From: Combretum micranthum
Taxonomy: Eukaryota > Streptophyta > Magnoliopsida > Myrtales > Combretaceae
Assembly: GCA_024138025.1 (NCBI GenBank)
Contig: JAMXBD010000716.1
Location: 186,001 to 250,000 of the forward strand
Length of the DNA stretch: 64,000 nucleotides
Direction of reading: 5' to 3'
Positions within the stretch are counted from its first letter, which is position 1. The number at the start of each line of letters is the position of its first letter. Below are positions 24,120 through 36,310 of the stretch, one piece after another. A program made the translations under genes and the position numbers. The notes below the pieces were generated by a model, which worked only from the letters and a program-made list of their open reading frames with translations, had not been told where the DNA came from and ran no database searches.

Positions 24120-26822
24120 TGTAATGAAGGTTTCATGCATCAAATGACCTTCCATAAGCTTAAAAGCTTAGGATGATGATGCCAAAAATGAAACACTCCT
24201 CTTCTCCATTATTATTATCTTATATCTTAATTATTTTCTTGTTTAAAGTTGTTATATTTTATAGATCTAACTTTTTGTAGCTTTGATTTTTGTTTATGCC
24301 ATAGTTCTTACTATATGAGTTATTATTTTTGTGATTGCTTATGATTTGTGCATATATTCGTCATTCACATATGTTCATGCATTTAAAACTAGTATAGAAA
24401 ACTAGATCTAGAGTTTTGAGTTCATAAAATGCATTAGACTTTGTTTTATGTTCATGGATAACTTGAAGTAGCATAATGATAGTAGGAATGTCTTAGAAAA
24501 CTCAAGATCTATTTTATTTTCAACAAAAATCATTTTTGAAAATTCAGATGAAAATGGAACCATATTTAGAAAAGTTATTTTTCAACTTCAAAATGTGTAT
24601 TTTTCATTTAAAATGAAGGGCTTATGGTATAGATAACATAAATGAAAGATTTTGATGAGCAAAGTTTAGATCTAAGAGTTTAAAGTTTATTTTCATGAGT
24701 TTCATTTAGATGTATGTTCATATTATGTGTAGATCTTAGATTTGAACTTGAACAAAAATTGTGAAATTCGTATTTTGGCAAGACCCCCATTTAAAAACCA
24801 CTTTCCAAATGTCAAAATGTAATTTTTACTTAAGAAAATGAAAGCTTAATATATGTATATCATCAAGACTTCTTTTTACAAGAATCAAAAGTCATTTTCA
24901 AAAGTTATTCTCAAAATAAAAATCTTATTTCAAATTTTGGCCAAGGCATATTTTAAAAACATGTTTTTCAACTCAAAAATGAAGTTTTTATTTCAGAAAT
25001 GAAAGGCTCTTAGGATATGATATATAAGGAATGAATTTTCATAAGTTTAGATAGATTTTATCAAAAGATATGTCCAAGAATAAATTTTGTAAATTCGGAT
25101 TCCAACCAAGGCCAATTTTGAAAACCTATTTTTCAACTTCAAAACATGACTTTTAGTAAAGAAATGGAAGCCTTAAGGGATAGGTTTGATTAGGAAATGG
25201 TTTTTGAAAGACTAAATGAGTTTTACAAAGAAAATAAGCTCAAATGAATTTCTCAAAATTTGGATTTGAAAATAGTCACAATTTAAACACTTATTTCCAA
25301 ATGCCAAAATGATAATTTTGATAGGAAAATGGAAGTCCTAGGGTATATATATATATAATAAAGACCAAGTTTTGATAAGGATAAAAGAAGTTTATCAAAA
25401 TATAATTTTAGAATAACAAATGGTTTCCAAAAATAGGTTAAACAATGTTTTCATTCTTTAAAATCTTGTAAAATTCGTACTTAAGCAAACCACCTATTTA
25501 AACACCTATTTTCTAACCCCAAAATGAAGGTTTTTGTTGAAATAATGAAGGTGATGGTTATATAGGTCATCAAGGTTAAATTTTGCTAAAAACAAATATG
25601 ATTTTTCAAGAAGAAAAATTATTTTTCTTAAATCTAGTAAAATTCAAATTTTTGCAAAGTAAATATTTTCAAAAAAAAGAATTATTGGTATATATTATAC
25701 ATATAGTTAGATCTCTCATAACCATCATGACAATAGCTTGTAGGAAATACATATATGTATGATGCATTGTAGAAATAAAGTATGAAAATTGAGTTTATCC
25801 AAAACTTGTAAATTCGGATGATTTCAAAGCCATGCCTTAAAAACTCATTTATCAACTCCAAAACTTGTGTTTTATATGAAAAATGAGGAGTTTAGGTTAT
25901 AAGTATCATCAAGTGATGATTTGATAAATTAAGATAGGATTTGCTAAGAAAAATATGTGGAACAAGGAGTAGAAATGTAGTAGGAAAAATTTGAGTTGCT
26001 AGTCAACTTAGGAAATTTGTAATTTTAGAGTGAGGTCATGAAAACACATACTTTCCAAACTCAAATGAAAGTTTTATTAAAGAAATGAAGTCCTTAGTGG
26101 TAAGGAATGATTAAGCCTTAACTTTCTAAGTACCAAATGATTTTTACTTAAAGGAATTACCATAAAAACAAGTTTTGCAAAATTAGGATTTTTGGATGAG
26201 CCAATTTTAAAAGCATGTTTATAAAGTATAAAATGGGAATTTTTATGTAGAAAAGAAGGCATAAGTAATATATAATTAAGACTCAATTTTAATAAGGATA
26301 ATTATATTTTCTTAGAAATAAATCCAAAACAAATGGAGATGACCAAAGTTAGGAAATTAGTTTTCTTGAAAGTAAATAGTCATGGAGTTTTACAAATAAA
26401 AAGTTTCTAAAATTTCTTTTAGTAAAAATTGTCAGAAGCATGCATGCATCAAGCTCATAACATGCCATTCATGATAGGAAATCATTCATATTGCATGTAT
26501 AATTGATTTGTCAAGTAGAAATATTACAACCAATTACAAAACTATTTTTCGGAATTGGAACTTGCTACTGTTCTGATCTAATCCAACTTTTTCGAAGCTT
26601 CAAAGTTTCCAAAACTTAAATATAACATTAGAATTAGATAGATATTTTGAAGTAGATAGAAATCGATATATAAATTGCGAGATTCTGAGTTAAAATAACC
26701 AAGTTATGACCGTTTTAAGTTGGAATTCCTGCTTAAGACGAGAATTACGAATTTGATAGTTCATATAAAATCGTTTGGAATAGTTGAGTTGAAATATTTA
26801 TTAGAGTATTTCTTCCTTTTAG

Positions 26823-26892
26823 ATGATCCCAAAATCGACGATTTCCTACCACCGGACTACTTGTACTAAGAGACTAGTGATCCAATGGCCAA
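26823..26892 (+). other. LTR mini-exon-like block (LTR E)
   Basis: Preceded by TTCCTTTTAG and followed by GTGAGTATT, 70 bp. It ends with GATCCAATGGCC, shared with the B copy, which has the same length. Confidence 0.6.
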
Positions 26893-27189
26893 GTGAGTAT
26901 TACTTCCGATTTCATTTATTGTATATGATTGTAATAATAGTTGCGCTAGATATTTGGTAAAGATAAAATGGATATGCATAATGGGGACAAACGGGGATTA
27001 TGTATGCTTGTTATTGATATGAGAAATGGAATGTAAGAATATCGAAGCCGAGTGATTAACTATTGCTTGTATAGATGAATTAGAATTGATTGTCTGCGAT
27101 TATTGATTGATCACTTAAAAGAATTGGTATAATTGAGTATTCGGAATTGAAGATGAAATTTAACTCATTCATATCACGATGGGGATGGA

Positions 27190-27330
27190 GCATTAGCATT
27201 TGTTGGTTTATCGTTGTACCTTAAACGATTCTTGTTAGTTTATCGTTGTACTTTAAATGATTCTTGTCAGTTATCCTTGTACGTTAAACGATTTTATAGT
27301 TTAGTTGATCGTAAGCTTAAACGGCATCGT
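27190..27330 (+). repeat. Three tandem units of about 33-36 bp in LTR E
   Basis: Units share GTTTATCGTTGTAC followed by TTAAACGATTCTTG. They lie just before the hairpin, at the position where each LTR copy has a different sequence. Confidence 0.7.
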
Positions 27331-27382
27331 ACCGCAGGATTCGTTAATCTGCTAACCCGGGATGGAGGGCACAATTCCATCC

Positions 27383-27409
27383 ACATATGATTTCTGGCAG
27401 GTCATATGT
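27383..27409 (+). other. Conserved LTR hairpin (E copy)
   Basis: ACATATGA pairs with TCATATGT in a perfect 8-bp stem. Two further G-U pairs close a 7-nt loop. It is followed by a CACGTG box, as in most sister copies. Confidence 0.7.
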
Positions 27410-27935
27410 TTGTTGAATTCACGTGTTTGATGCATATCACTTCTCTGACTAATCACTTGATTGTATGATGTGTTATAAATGTAATCCTGGAAGTTCTTAC
27501 TCACTAAGCTAGTGTAGCTTATACCCCAATAGATATTTAAATGAACAGGTTATCTCAAGTACGCTAAGTGGGGACCATGATGGTTGGAGCCGAGAATGAC
27601 TTCAGGATTCCGGCAAGGAATAAGAATGTTTGCAGTTATTAGCTAGGTTCTATGATTTGCCTTGTAATAGTTCTACGTAGAGAAATCCTTGGATGAATGT
27701 AATGGAAGTATAATATGATTTGTATTTTGAAGAATAGTAAATTGTATTTCCTTTACATTGTTACTCAAGTTTACCGATATAAAATGTATCTCTTCGATGA
27801 GTCTCCTCCATGTGTTAGATGCCTTGTACATAGTATGGAAGCCTTCGCGTGACTGAGGTGGTCATTCCTAGGCTTTAACATTGTGTACGGCGGACTGCCA
27901 CGTTTAAGATACCCCTCGGGGCGTGACACATTTTC

Positions 27936-27944
27936 CTATAAATA
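27936..27944 (+). promoter_or_regulatory. TATA box of LTR D
   Basis: CTATAAATA followed by CCCCCTC, at the same place relative to the C-rich tract and splice-like site as in O and F. The E insertion ended eight bases upstream, separating it from the D U3. Confidence 0.65.
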
Positions 27945-28057
27945 CCCCCTCATACCTTCACTTCTTTCACACCTCTTCATTTCTAAAGTTACTCTCTCCA
28001 AATCTCTCCAAATCTCTCCAAGAAAGTTCTTCCAAGAAGCTCTCTCTAGTTAATCTC

Positions 28058-28070
28058 TTTTAGGTAAAAA
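28058..28070 (+). other. 5' splice-like site of LTR D
   Basis: TTTTAG followed by GTAAAAA, GT at 28064, about 120 bp after the TATA box. Confidence 0.5.
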
Positions 28071-29373
28071 TTCTTCAAGAATTTCCTATGTTCATCTACT
28101 TAGTATGAACTTAGTGTGTGTTTTCTAAAACCATGAAGGTTAAGAAAGCAACAATAGGTTCATACTTTGTTTTTGTTCATAATCTAAACTCCTTTATGTT
28201 TCCTTTATGTTCATAACTATCTAATATATCTATATAGCTATATATATTATTTAGAGCATATAAGCTCATTGTCTTGCTATTTATTTACTTTCCTTGCAAT
28301 TTATTTAATTTCAAGTTATTTTTAAGACTAGTCTTTCTAGTCTTAGACTTGTCCTCATCAAGTCAAAACATTTTCTTTTCTTTTAGGGACTAGTCTTTTC
28401 TTAGTCCTGGGGTACGTTGATGAAGCTAAGGTCCCAATACTTGATTTATTCCTTTAATTGCTTATTCTTTCAAGTTATTATGTTTCTTTACATTTCCATA
28501 ATTTTATGATTCATATTCATGCATGAACATAATGATTTTTGTCTCAACAAAAATAAAGGAGGAAGTGTTTTCTTAAACTAAAGATTCTTTTCTAAGAAAT
28601 AAATGTAGAGATTAAGTTTCTTAAAAACTTATAAACATGCCTAGGAATGATTTTTCTTAAATAAACAAAAGGTTTTATAAAAGTTTATTTTTCATCAAGT
28701 ATTAGAAATTCTTTTGGAATGATCACAAGAAACAAAAATATTCATTTATGAAATTGTTATTACTTTCAAAAGTTGTTGGAATCTAAGCTTAGAAAAATAA
28801 AAATCATTCTTTAGAAATTTAGAACAATTACAAGAAATTAAATTTAGAAAAAGAAATACTCATCTCAAGTAACTCAAAATCTTTTCAAAGTAAAATGAAT
28901 ATTTCAAAAATTCTTAAGTTCAAAATCAATGAAGACTTTACTTTTTCATAACTTGGAACAACTTCATTTACTTCATACATTTGTTATGAGTCATTACATA
29001 TATGTATATACCTTTCAAAAGCTTATAAAATATTTAGAAAATCTTTCTCTTCAAGTGAACTTTATTTTAAAAGGAGAAACTCAAGTTTTTACAAATTCGT
29101 GGTAAATCTGGTCGCTGCATTTTCGGGACCCAAATGACTTATTTTTATAGAAATAAGTTTAGAAATGTGTATATCTTTTCGAGTAGATAGAAAACGATAT
29201 ATTATTTGCGAAATTCCGAGTTAAAATGAGCAAATTATGGCCATTCTAAGTTGGAATTTCCTCTTATACGATTTTATCGCGATTTTTTAGAAAAGTTTAG
29301 AATCTTCAAGAAGAGAAACTTCATGAAATACTCATTTTGGGTATTCTTCTTAATTATATAATCTCGAGGAGGA

Positions 29374-29455
29374 TTGTTCATACCCCGAAGATTACTACGA
29401 TTAGTGGAAATCCTGAACGACTCATCCATTTCAAGAAAGGTGTCATCATGGCTGA
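29374..29455 (+). other. LTR mini-exon-like block (LTR D), weak acceptor
   Basis: It contains GATTACTACGATTAG and is followed by GTGAGTTTATT. The AG on its left edge has been replaced, so the 5' boundary is approximate. Confidence 0.4.
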
Positions 29456-29749
29456 GTGAGTTTATTCCCCGTTATTTTTCATACTTATGATTGTGCTTGT
29501 AAAATTAGTTGCACTAGAATTTAGGCAAAAATCAAATGGAAGTTGTATGATAACATGTTGAAAGAATATTAAGTATATCAAAACTTGATTTGTTTGTAAT
29601 AAAGTTGTTTGTACATTACTATCTTGAAGTGTTTGAAATTAGTTGCTCACTTGAAAGAAGATAAATGTAACTACTAGACTTTAATTAAGAAATTTTGTAT
29701 GCACTTCATATGTTGAGTCACATTTCATTCACTACTATAAAATTGGTGG

Positions 29750-29925
29750 CACAAGTGTATAATAGTGGTGGTAGACATAACCGGTATATCATGTAAGTGG
29801 TAAGTAGGAGCTAGTAAGAACTACGTAAATTGGTGGCTAGTAGGAGCCTGTAATAACTACAAGTTTTTTATGGCGTATAGGAGCCGATAAGATCTATAAA
29901 AGTGTTTTAAAAGTTGTAGCTGTAA
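29750..29925 (+). repeat. Degenerate tandem units in LTR D
   Basis: Units around GTAGGAGC followed by a TAACTAC-like block recur about three or four times just before the hairpin. They are unrelated to the repeats at the same place in E. Confidence 0.55.
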
Positions 29926-29970
29926 TTGGCCTGAATACCCAACCCCGAATGAAGGGCGTAATTCATTCAA

Positions 29971-29995
29971 CATATGATTCCCAGAAAGCCATATG
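29971..29995 (+). other. Conserved LTR hairpin (D copy)
   Basis: CATATG arms with one mismatch, one G-U and one A-U pair around the loop CCCAGAA (7 nt). A CACGTG box follows. Confidence 0.6.
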
Positions 29996-30794
29996 TCTTG
30001 TATGCTCACGTGGTTGTTGCATTCCATATGTTTGAATAATAAACATGGTTGATAATTTACTTTGAGTATGAATTTTGGGATTTACTCACTAAGCCCATAA
30101 GCTTACACCCCTATAGGTATTTGAATTCTCAAGAACACCTATTTTTGAGCCCAGGCCTCCCCATATCCGTGTAAGTTTTCCATTGAAGCTTTTGGAGGAA
30201 ATCTACTTGAAGACTTAGATTAGAATTCCTTTGAAATCTTTAATATAGTATTCGGATGTTGTAAAGACTATCACGATCTTTGGGATTAGCAGGGGTGTGG
30301 CCCTAAGAAATCATGTAATAGATCTTTGGTTATTAATGATATAATATATTTTTATTTCTGGATTCTTGTATGTTCATCTTTACTTGCTTAAACTATGCTT
30401 CCCAGAAGCGTCTCCTATTACCGTACTAGACGCCTTACATGTAATACTAAGGCTTTCACATGACTAAGGTAGTTATTCTTAAGTCTTAATATTATATGTG
30501 GCGGACTGCCACGTTTAGGGTACCCTTCGGGGCGTGATAGTATGAAGCCTCTAAATCACTCCTATAAGCTTATACATGATAGTTCTACACATATGTCAAC
30601 TCAAATCATCAAAACTCGTCCTTAATCCATGATTTTCGGATCAAAGTGGTGCAACTTAGGGTTTATCTATTTTACCTTATTTGAGCTATTTCGGTTCTTG
30701 TTGTGACCTTTTAATGAGTTGTTTTTTATCCTGAGATTATCAAGACACGTTTTAGAACTTGTTTGAACAAAATAAGTCGGAATAATGGATCAAA

Positions 30795-30805
30795 CTTACC
30801 TTGTC
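30795..30805 (-). other. 5' splice-like site of the gypsy 3' LTR
   Basis: On the minus strand ACAAG is followed by GTAAGTTTG, a near-perfect plant donor, about 176 bp after the TATA box. Confidence 0.6.
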
Positions 30806-30974
30806 TTCCCTTCCTAAGCTTTAAAGGTTGCTTTAATGGAGTTTGATGCTTGTTTGAGTTTGTTTGGAGTTGTTTTTAAATGATTTTCGTTTTCTGGCTT
30901 GAGGAAAGTTTGTTTAGATGATTAACATCGGTTTTGTGTGTGTAATATCCTTTGTTTATTTGTTCATTATGGAG

Positions 30975-30982
30975 TTTTTATA
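30975..30982 (-). promoter_or_regulatory. TATA box of the gypsy 3' LTR
   Basis: The minus strand reads CTCTATAAAAACTCC about 1.17 kb after the LTR start. Position and downstream donor fit a U3/R border. Confidence 0.65.
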
Positions 30983-32148
30983 GAGAAAGAAGAAGAAGAA
31001 ATATTGCAGGCTTTTACCCGAGATTTTGCATATAGAATTCTCTCCATTTTCCACTGTTTTAGCAAGTTATTTTTACAGCATTTATTAGCTTATCTAATTG
31101 TCTCCATTTGATTGGCGTGTACGTGTTTTTGTTGACTAATTTGGTGTTATTTGGATTAAATTAAGGAGGATTTTGGCTTGCATCAACCGAGGAAATCCAA
31201 ACCACAAATTCACACACATTTACACCGTAAATTAGATTGATTTAAAGAGAAAAATATTATTATATTTGTTAGTTAATAATTATCTTAGTTTTGGGGTAGT
31301 TTATTAAGCTAATCGGTTATAATTTTGACAATTATTCGAGAGTTTTATCTTCAAAAATTTATTTAGAGTTCTACAAAATTTCTAGATTGTCATTGAGTTC
31401 ATATTTAGGTTTAAAGTGTACGTGATTAGTTATTTTTAGAATTTTATCTCCCGCGATTAGGGGTTTCTAAGTTTAATAGGTCAATTTTCGTTTTAGGCTC
31501 CAATAGCTTATAATTACTTTAACTAAAATAATGGTGTGATCCAAACATTTATTTGGAGTCTAGATTGTTAGTTATACATCTGTTTATATTTTTATTATGT
31601 ATTTATACCCCTAACAGTTTATTTTTAGGTTATCGTTTCCTAACTATAAGCGTAATTGGTTATTTACTCATTGTCGCACTTAAAATCTTAGCCAAGTTAT
31701 CTTTATATCTTGAGTTTTCGATACCCACTATAAAATCTTGTTAGTAGTATTTAATACTATCTACGAATCTTTTTTTAGGGTTTAAATTTTTATATAGACT
31801 CATTATTACTCATAGTTCTATTATAAAGTCTTTGTTGAGTTCAATAGTAACCATCTATTTTCTATATTTATATATTTCTATCTATTTCTATATATATAAA
31901 AATTTTCGAGGTTTGAAATTTTGGGTCACCTTTAATTATATCTTGAGTTATCAACTCAAGATATGAAATCTCGTTTTTGGTATCAATTAGGATCAAAGAA
32001 GTTTTTATTCAAGTTTTTAACTCATATACAAGCTAAGTTCAACTCATAGATATATTCTGGGGTCTTTATTGAGGTCTAGATTTACTAGCTAATTTACATT
32101 TTTTATTCTAGTGTCATGTACTAGTGTGAAAATTTTTCGGGGTTTACA

Positions 32149-32163
32149 TTCTCCCCCCTTAAA
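32149..32163 (-). other. Gypsy polypurine tract
   Basis: The minus strand reads AAGGGGGGAGAA immediately before the LTR start TGTAAACC. This fixes the inner edge of the 3' LTR. Confidence 0.9.
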
Positions 32164-32189
32164 ATAAGCTTTGTCCTCAAAGCTTACAT

Positions 32190-32643
32190 GTGCACCTGAA
32201 TTTTTAAATAGATGCGGATAGCTTTTCTTGATCTCATCCTTCAGTTCCTACATCATTTCTTTAGTTCGAGAATCCCACAGTACTTTGGCATAACGAATTT
32301 CTTTATTTTTGAGAGTTTGCACTTTTCTGTCTAATATCCGAGCAGGTTGCTTTTCATATGTTAAGTTCTCCTTCAAATCAATTGTTTCCAATTCAACCAC
32401 TTTATCTGGATCTGATACATATTTTCTTAGTACTGATACATGGAAAACATTATGTATACCAGATAAGTTGGGTGGTAATGCACAACGATATGACAGATTT
32501 CCAACTCGTTCCAATAGCTCAAATGGTCCAATATATCTAGGACTCAACTTTCTTTTTGTTTGTCCACTATGAAGACTTTTGATTGGACTTATCTTCAAAT
32601 AGACATGATCTCCTTTATTAAACTCTAATTTTCTTCTTCTCAA
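32190..32643 (-). pseudogene. Gypsy integrase C-terminus and chromodomain-like tail
   Basis: The open part is 32248-32643. It shows the GPY/F block GPFELLERVGNLSYRC, then IHNVFHVSVLRKYV, then ILDRKVQTLKNKEIRYAKVLW. The last segment is the chromodomain-like tail that in chromoviruses helps target chromatin for integration. The frame stops at a TAG where the family normally has the Trp of a Thr-Trp-Glu block. The same reading frame continues past it for about 20 more codons (ELKDEIKKSYPHLF) towards the polypurine tract. So this is a premature stop, with the true end near 32190. Upstream, a stop at about 32650 separates it from the integrase core. Confidence 0.9.
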
Positions 32644-33527
32644 ATCTGCCTAGCTCTTTTGCCCGTCTTGAGCTTCTTTCATTCTTCGTTTTATCACCAT
32701 GACCTTGTCAATTGTCTCTTGAACTAATTCAAGTCCAATCAATACTTTCTCTAAGTTATCCTAGAATAATGGTAACCGACACTTTTTACCATATAACTGT
32801 TCATATGATAGCATCCCTATACGTGAATGGTAATTGTTATTGTATGCGAATTCCACTAATGGTAAGTGTTGATCCCAATTTCCTTTGAATTCTAAGATAC
32901 ATGATCTTAACATATCCCTCTAGTGTCTGAATGGTCCTCTCTGTCTGCCCATCAGTTTAAGGATGATAAGCTGTACTGAACTTTAGTTGTGTTCCCAAAG
33001 CTTTTTGCAATCCTTGCCAAAATCTAGAAACAAACCATGGATCTCGATCTGACACTACTACCAGGTACACCATGTAATCTCACAATTTCCTTTAAGTATA
33101 TTCGTGCTAACTTTTTCAATGGATATGTCATATTGATTGGCAAGAAATGAGGTGATTTAGTGAGTCTATCCACAATGACCCAAACATCATCATAACCCAC
33201 ACTTATCTTAGGTAGTGAACACACAAAATCCATGGAAATTTGATCCCATTTCCATTCTGGAATTGGCAATGGTTTCAATAATCCATCAGGTTTTTGGTGT
33301 TCCGCTTTCACCCTTTGACATACATCACATTTAGCAACAAATTGAGCAATATCATTTTTCATTCCATTCCACCAATATGCACTTTTTAACTCTTGGTATG
33401 TCTCCGTTTCTCCTAGATGTATAGTATATTCGGAGTAATGTGCTTTATGCATTAATTCCTTCCTCAAGCTTTCATCATGTGGCACACACGATCTCTTATT
33501 CATTCTCAATACACCTCCATCATCCAC
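32644..33527 (-). pseudogene. Gypsy integrase, zinc-binding and catalytic core
   Basis: The HHCC region is seen as HKAHYSEYTIHLGE and CDVCQRVK. The core starts with WDQISMDFVCSLP (first catalytic Asp), then DDVWVIVDRLTKSPHFLP and [10 protein letters not shown]. After that a frameshift occurs at about 33060. The second Asp is found in another frame ([15 protein letters not shown]), and the catalytic Glu region TDGQTERTIQTLE follows with a stop just before it. Further stops occur down to 32650. The order fits gypsy integrase. The enzyme cannot be made from this copy. Confidence 0.9.
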
Positions 33528-33662
33528 ATGAAAATCCTTATATCTCCCTTATGACATCCCTTGTATAATTTCTTGGAATTCCATATCTTCTTTCTAAGCT
33601 TTCTTGATTTGTTGGAGCAAAGTAGGCTCTAAGATTAAATTTCCAAGTTCCGCTTCCAAGCC

Positions 33663-34166
33663 TTATATTGAAAATTCCAAATTTAATCTCTTAAATTCTC
33701 TGATGAGCTCTTTTTGCTTGGTCAACATTGAGGCTACTTCTCCATAATTCTTATGACTTAGTGCATCAGCTACAGCATTTACCTTACTAGGATGGTAATT
33801 GATGGTCAAGTCATAATCTTTAATCAATTCTAGCCATCTACATTGCCTCGTGTTTAATTCTTTCTGTGTAAATATATATTTTAGACTTTTATGATTTGTA
33901 TATATTTCACATTTCTGTTCGTACAGATAATGACGCCAAATCTTGAGTGCGAAAACAATAGCAACCAATTCAAGGTCATGAGTGGGATAATTTATCTCAT
34001 GTGGTTTCAACTGCCTAGAATCATATGTTATTACTTTTCCATTTTGCATTAGCATACATCTTAAGCCATTTCTGGATGCATCACTGTAGACGATATATGG
34101 ATCCTTCTCATTAGGCAAAACCAATATTGGTGCTAATACTAACCTCTTTTTCAATTCTTGAAACAT
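33663..34166 (-). pseudogene. Gypsy RNase H domain
   Basis: The open frame of 167 codons covers the RT-connecting [14 protein letters not shown] block, the RNase H start [36 protein letters not shown] with [17 protein letters not shown], and the [16 protein letters not shown] segment. It ends with [10 protein letters not shown] and [10 protein letters not shown]. These are characteristic of the gypsy RNase H. Asp and Glu of the active site (YSDAS, HDLELVA) are visible. A frame break at about 34166 separates it from the reverse transcriptase. Confidence 0.93.
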
Positions 34167-34318
34167 CGTTCACGTTGATCATTCCATTGAAATTTCTCAT
34201 TCTTCTTCCTCAATTGCGTTAAGGGTCGTGTAATCTTTGAGAAATCCTGTACAAATTTCCAATAATATCTTGCTAATCCCAAGAAACTCCTAACTTCTGT
34301 AACAATTTTAGGTCTTTT

Positions 34319-35107
34319 CTATTCCACAATATGTCCTAAGAATGATATAATCTTAAGCCAAAACTCACATTTAGACAATTTGGTATATAGCTTATTGTCT
34401 TTTAATATCTGCAACACACTCCTTAAGTGTTCGTCATGTTCCTCTTCTGTGGATGAGTACACTAATATATCATCTATAAAAACAATCACATAGATATCCA
34501 ACAAAGGTTTAAAGATACGGTTCATCAAGTTCATGAAAATAATATGTGCATTTGTTAGTCTAAATGGCATGACAAAAAATTCAAAATGACCATACCTAGA
34601 TTGGAATGCAGTCTTTGGTACATCCTCCGCTTTAATTCAAATTTGATGGTAACTTAACTTTAAATCAGTTCGAGAAAATAATTTTGCTTCCCTTAATTGA
34701 TCAAAAAGATCATCAATCCTTGGTAAAGGACATTCATTCTTAATAGTTACTCTGTTTAATTCTCTATAATCAATACATAGTCTCATTGAACCATCCTTCT
34801 TCTTAGCAAACAATATCGATGCTCCCCATGGTGAAACACTGGGTCTGATAAATCCTTTATCCAACATTTCTTACAATTGTACCTTTAATTCTTTCAATTC
34901 CATAGGTGCCATGCGGTACAGAGCTTTTGACACTGGTTCAGTTTCAGGTATCAAATTGATAGAAAACTCCACTTCTCTCTGTGGGGGTAATCTAGGTAAT
35001 TCATCTAGAAATACATCTGGATATTCACATACTGTCCTAATAGTATGAACATCCAATTCTTTGGATTCACCCTCGATTGTTCCAAGAATACATCTATTTA
35101 ACTCCAT
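34319..35107 (-). pseudogene. Gypsy reverse transcriptase
   Basis: Three open pieces follow one another on the minus strand. 35107-34871 carries [17 protein letters not shown] and the [16 protein letters not shown] entry block. 34867-34637 carries the [20 protein letters not shown] and [11 protein letters not shown] blocks and [11 protein letters not shown]. 34570-34319 carries [17 protein letters not shown], the catalytic FIDDILVYS and KLSKCEFWL. The F-x-D-D motif is intact, but stops at 34868-34870, near 34635 and near 34320 break the frame. The domain order and motifs are typical gypsy. Confidence 0.95.
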
Positions 35108-35256
35108 ATCTTCTTCATTTTCAACTTCAATTATTGTTATCCTACTTTTGACCTCTTTGAGTATCTCACCTCTATACTCCTTTCTTTCTCCTTGATTATT
35201 AACGAAAAGATATTGTTTTGAGATGACTGTTGACTTTTTCTTTTACAGTAATCAAT
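35108..35256 (-). pseudogene. Gypsy protease C-terminal part and linker
   Basis: This is the piece of the pol frame left on the far side of LTR J. The family block Asp-Ile-Ile-Leu-Gly-Met begins just right of J. On this side it continues after a TGA where a Trp codon is expected, into a Thr-Val-Lys-rich linker. Removing J and one CATGT copy makes the two sides colinear. Confidence 0.75.
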
Positions 35257-35769
35257 CATGTTGTCACGGCCCAAAGGGTACCCTAGACGTGACAGTCCGC
35301 CACACTCAATATTAAAGCTTAAGTATGACAACCTTAGCCATTCCCATAAGCTTTTATATTAAGTGTGAGGCATCCTTTCACAACTTTAGAAGACCACGTA
35401 TGGAATTATGAAGTTTAAGCAGATATAAATAACACATTAAGAAAATAAGATTCATAATAATCATTCATTCACAGCAATGATTTTACAAACTTAGGGTCAT
35501 TTCCCTTTGATCACTAATCTAATACATGGATATTGGTACATCAATGCTAAAACTACACTTTATCTAAATTTCTATTATCCGAAGAGATTACCTGCCCGCA
35601 GGGTCCACGTGGCCTTAACCATAAGTAGGAAAACTGCAAAAGATATCTATCGGGATATAAGCTAATAGGCTTAGTGAGAACTATTTCCATAAATAACTCC
35701 TTGTAACAAGATTTCAAACAAGTTGATTAAACAAACAAATGTAATGCAACAAACACGTGGGCAAACAAG

Positions 35770-35794
35770 CATATAGTTTTCCGGGAACTATATG
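35770..35794 (-). other. Conserved LTR hairpin (J copy)
   Basis: CATATAGTT and AACTATATG form a perfect 9-bp stem around the 7-nt loop CCCGGAA (minus-strand sense), identical to F. A CACGTG box lies at about 35753-35758. Confidence 0.8.
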
Positions 35795-36310
35795 TTGAAT
35801 GGATTTGCACCCTCCATTCGGGGTTTGGTGATACTTAACCTCAAAACAAGTAGCTTTAGTTAAAAAGTTTTAATCTTGCGAGCACTCATCGCCAAGCATT
35901 CCGAATCTACTTGATTTGACCTTGCTTTCAGATCTTCCGCCAAGCATTTTCCTTAAGCCGCCAAGCAATCATTTTCGGATCTCCTGCCAAGTGTTACTTT
36001 CGACATGAGCTTACTATCCTTCTCACCCAAGGATAATAACCCAAAATGCAATGTGACTCACTTCGTGATATGCATGAATTCATTTATTTACAAAGTCATA
36101 GCATAATTATTTTTTAATTTAGGACGATCAAGGAATTTCACACAAATCAAAATGCTATACTAAAACAAACATGTAAAACAATTCCGGCTCCGATATTCTT
36201 AAAATTCTTTCAAATAATTATTTTACATACAATCGATTTATCTTTTCCTAACTCTAATGCAACTAATTTACAAGCACAACAAGTATAGCATTTAATGGAA
36301 ATAAACTCAC

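Larger units (their letters stand above)
22378..27928 (+). mobile_element. Solo LTR E, 5.55 kb, nested in LTR D, TSD CATTT
   Basis: It starts TGTAAGCCCCGAAAAATTTC and ends CCTCGGGGCGTGACA. CATTT borders it at 22373-22377 and 27929-27933, splitting LTR D just before D's TATA box. It belongs to a subfamily shared with the right part of B and with C. The U3 module with ACCGGT occurs twice (about 23125-23160 and 23420-23465), suggesting an internal duplication that adds to its unusual length. It has no coding capacity; the frame 23860-24066 is a CT-rich translation. Confidence 0.93.
21682..30539 (+). mobile_element. Solo LTR D inside the gypsy 3' LTR, TSD GTATG
   Basis: It starts TGTAAACCTCTAAAAC and ends GGGGCGTGATA (last CA changed to TA). 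GTATG is present at 21677-21681 and at 30540-30544. LTR E is nested inside; without E and its duplication the length is about 3.3 kb. No primer site or coding DNA adjoins either end, so it is a solo LTR left by recombination. It carries its own TATA box (27936), 5' splice-like site (28064), mini-exon and hairpin. Confidence 0.92.
19041..32148 (-). repeat. Gypsy 3' LTR, about 4.2 kb net, split by LTR D
   Basis: In its own sense it starts TGTAAACCCCGAAAAATTTT at 32148, directly after the polypurine tract. It ends at 19041 with a degenerate copy of the shared GGTACC...GACA terminus. Removing D (21682-30539) and one duplicated pentamer leaves about 4245 bp. Its last 700 bp match copy H at 1-702. 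It carries a TATA box, a strong 5' splice-like site and a mini-exon like the other LTRs. An AAT-rich tract lies in the intron-like part. Confidence 0.85.
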
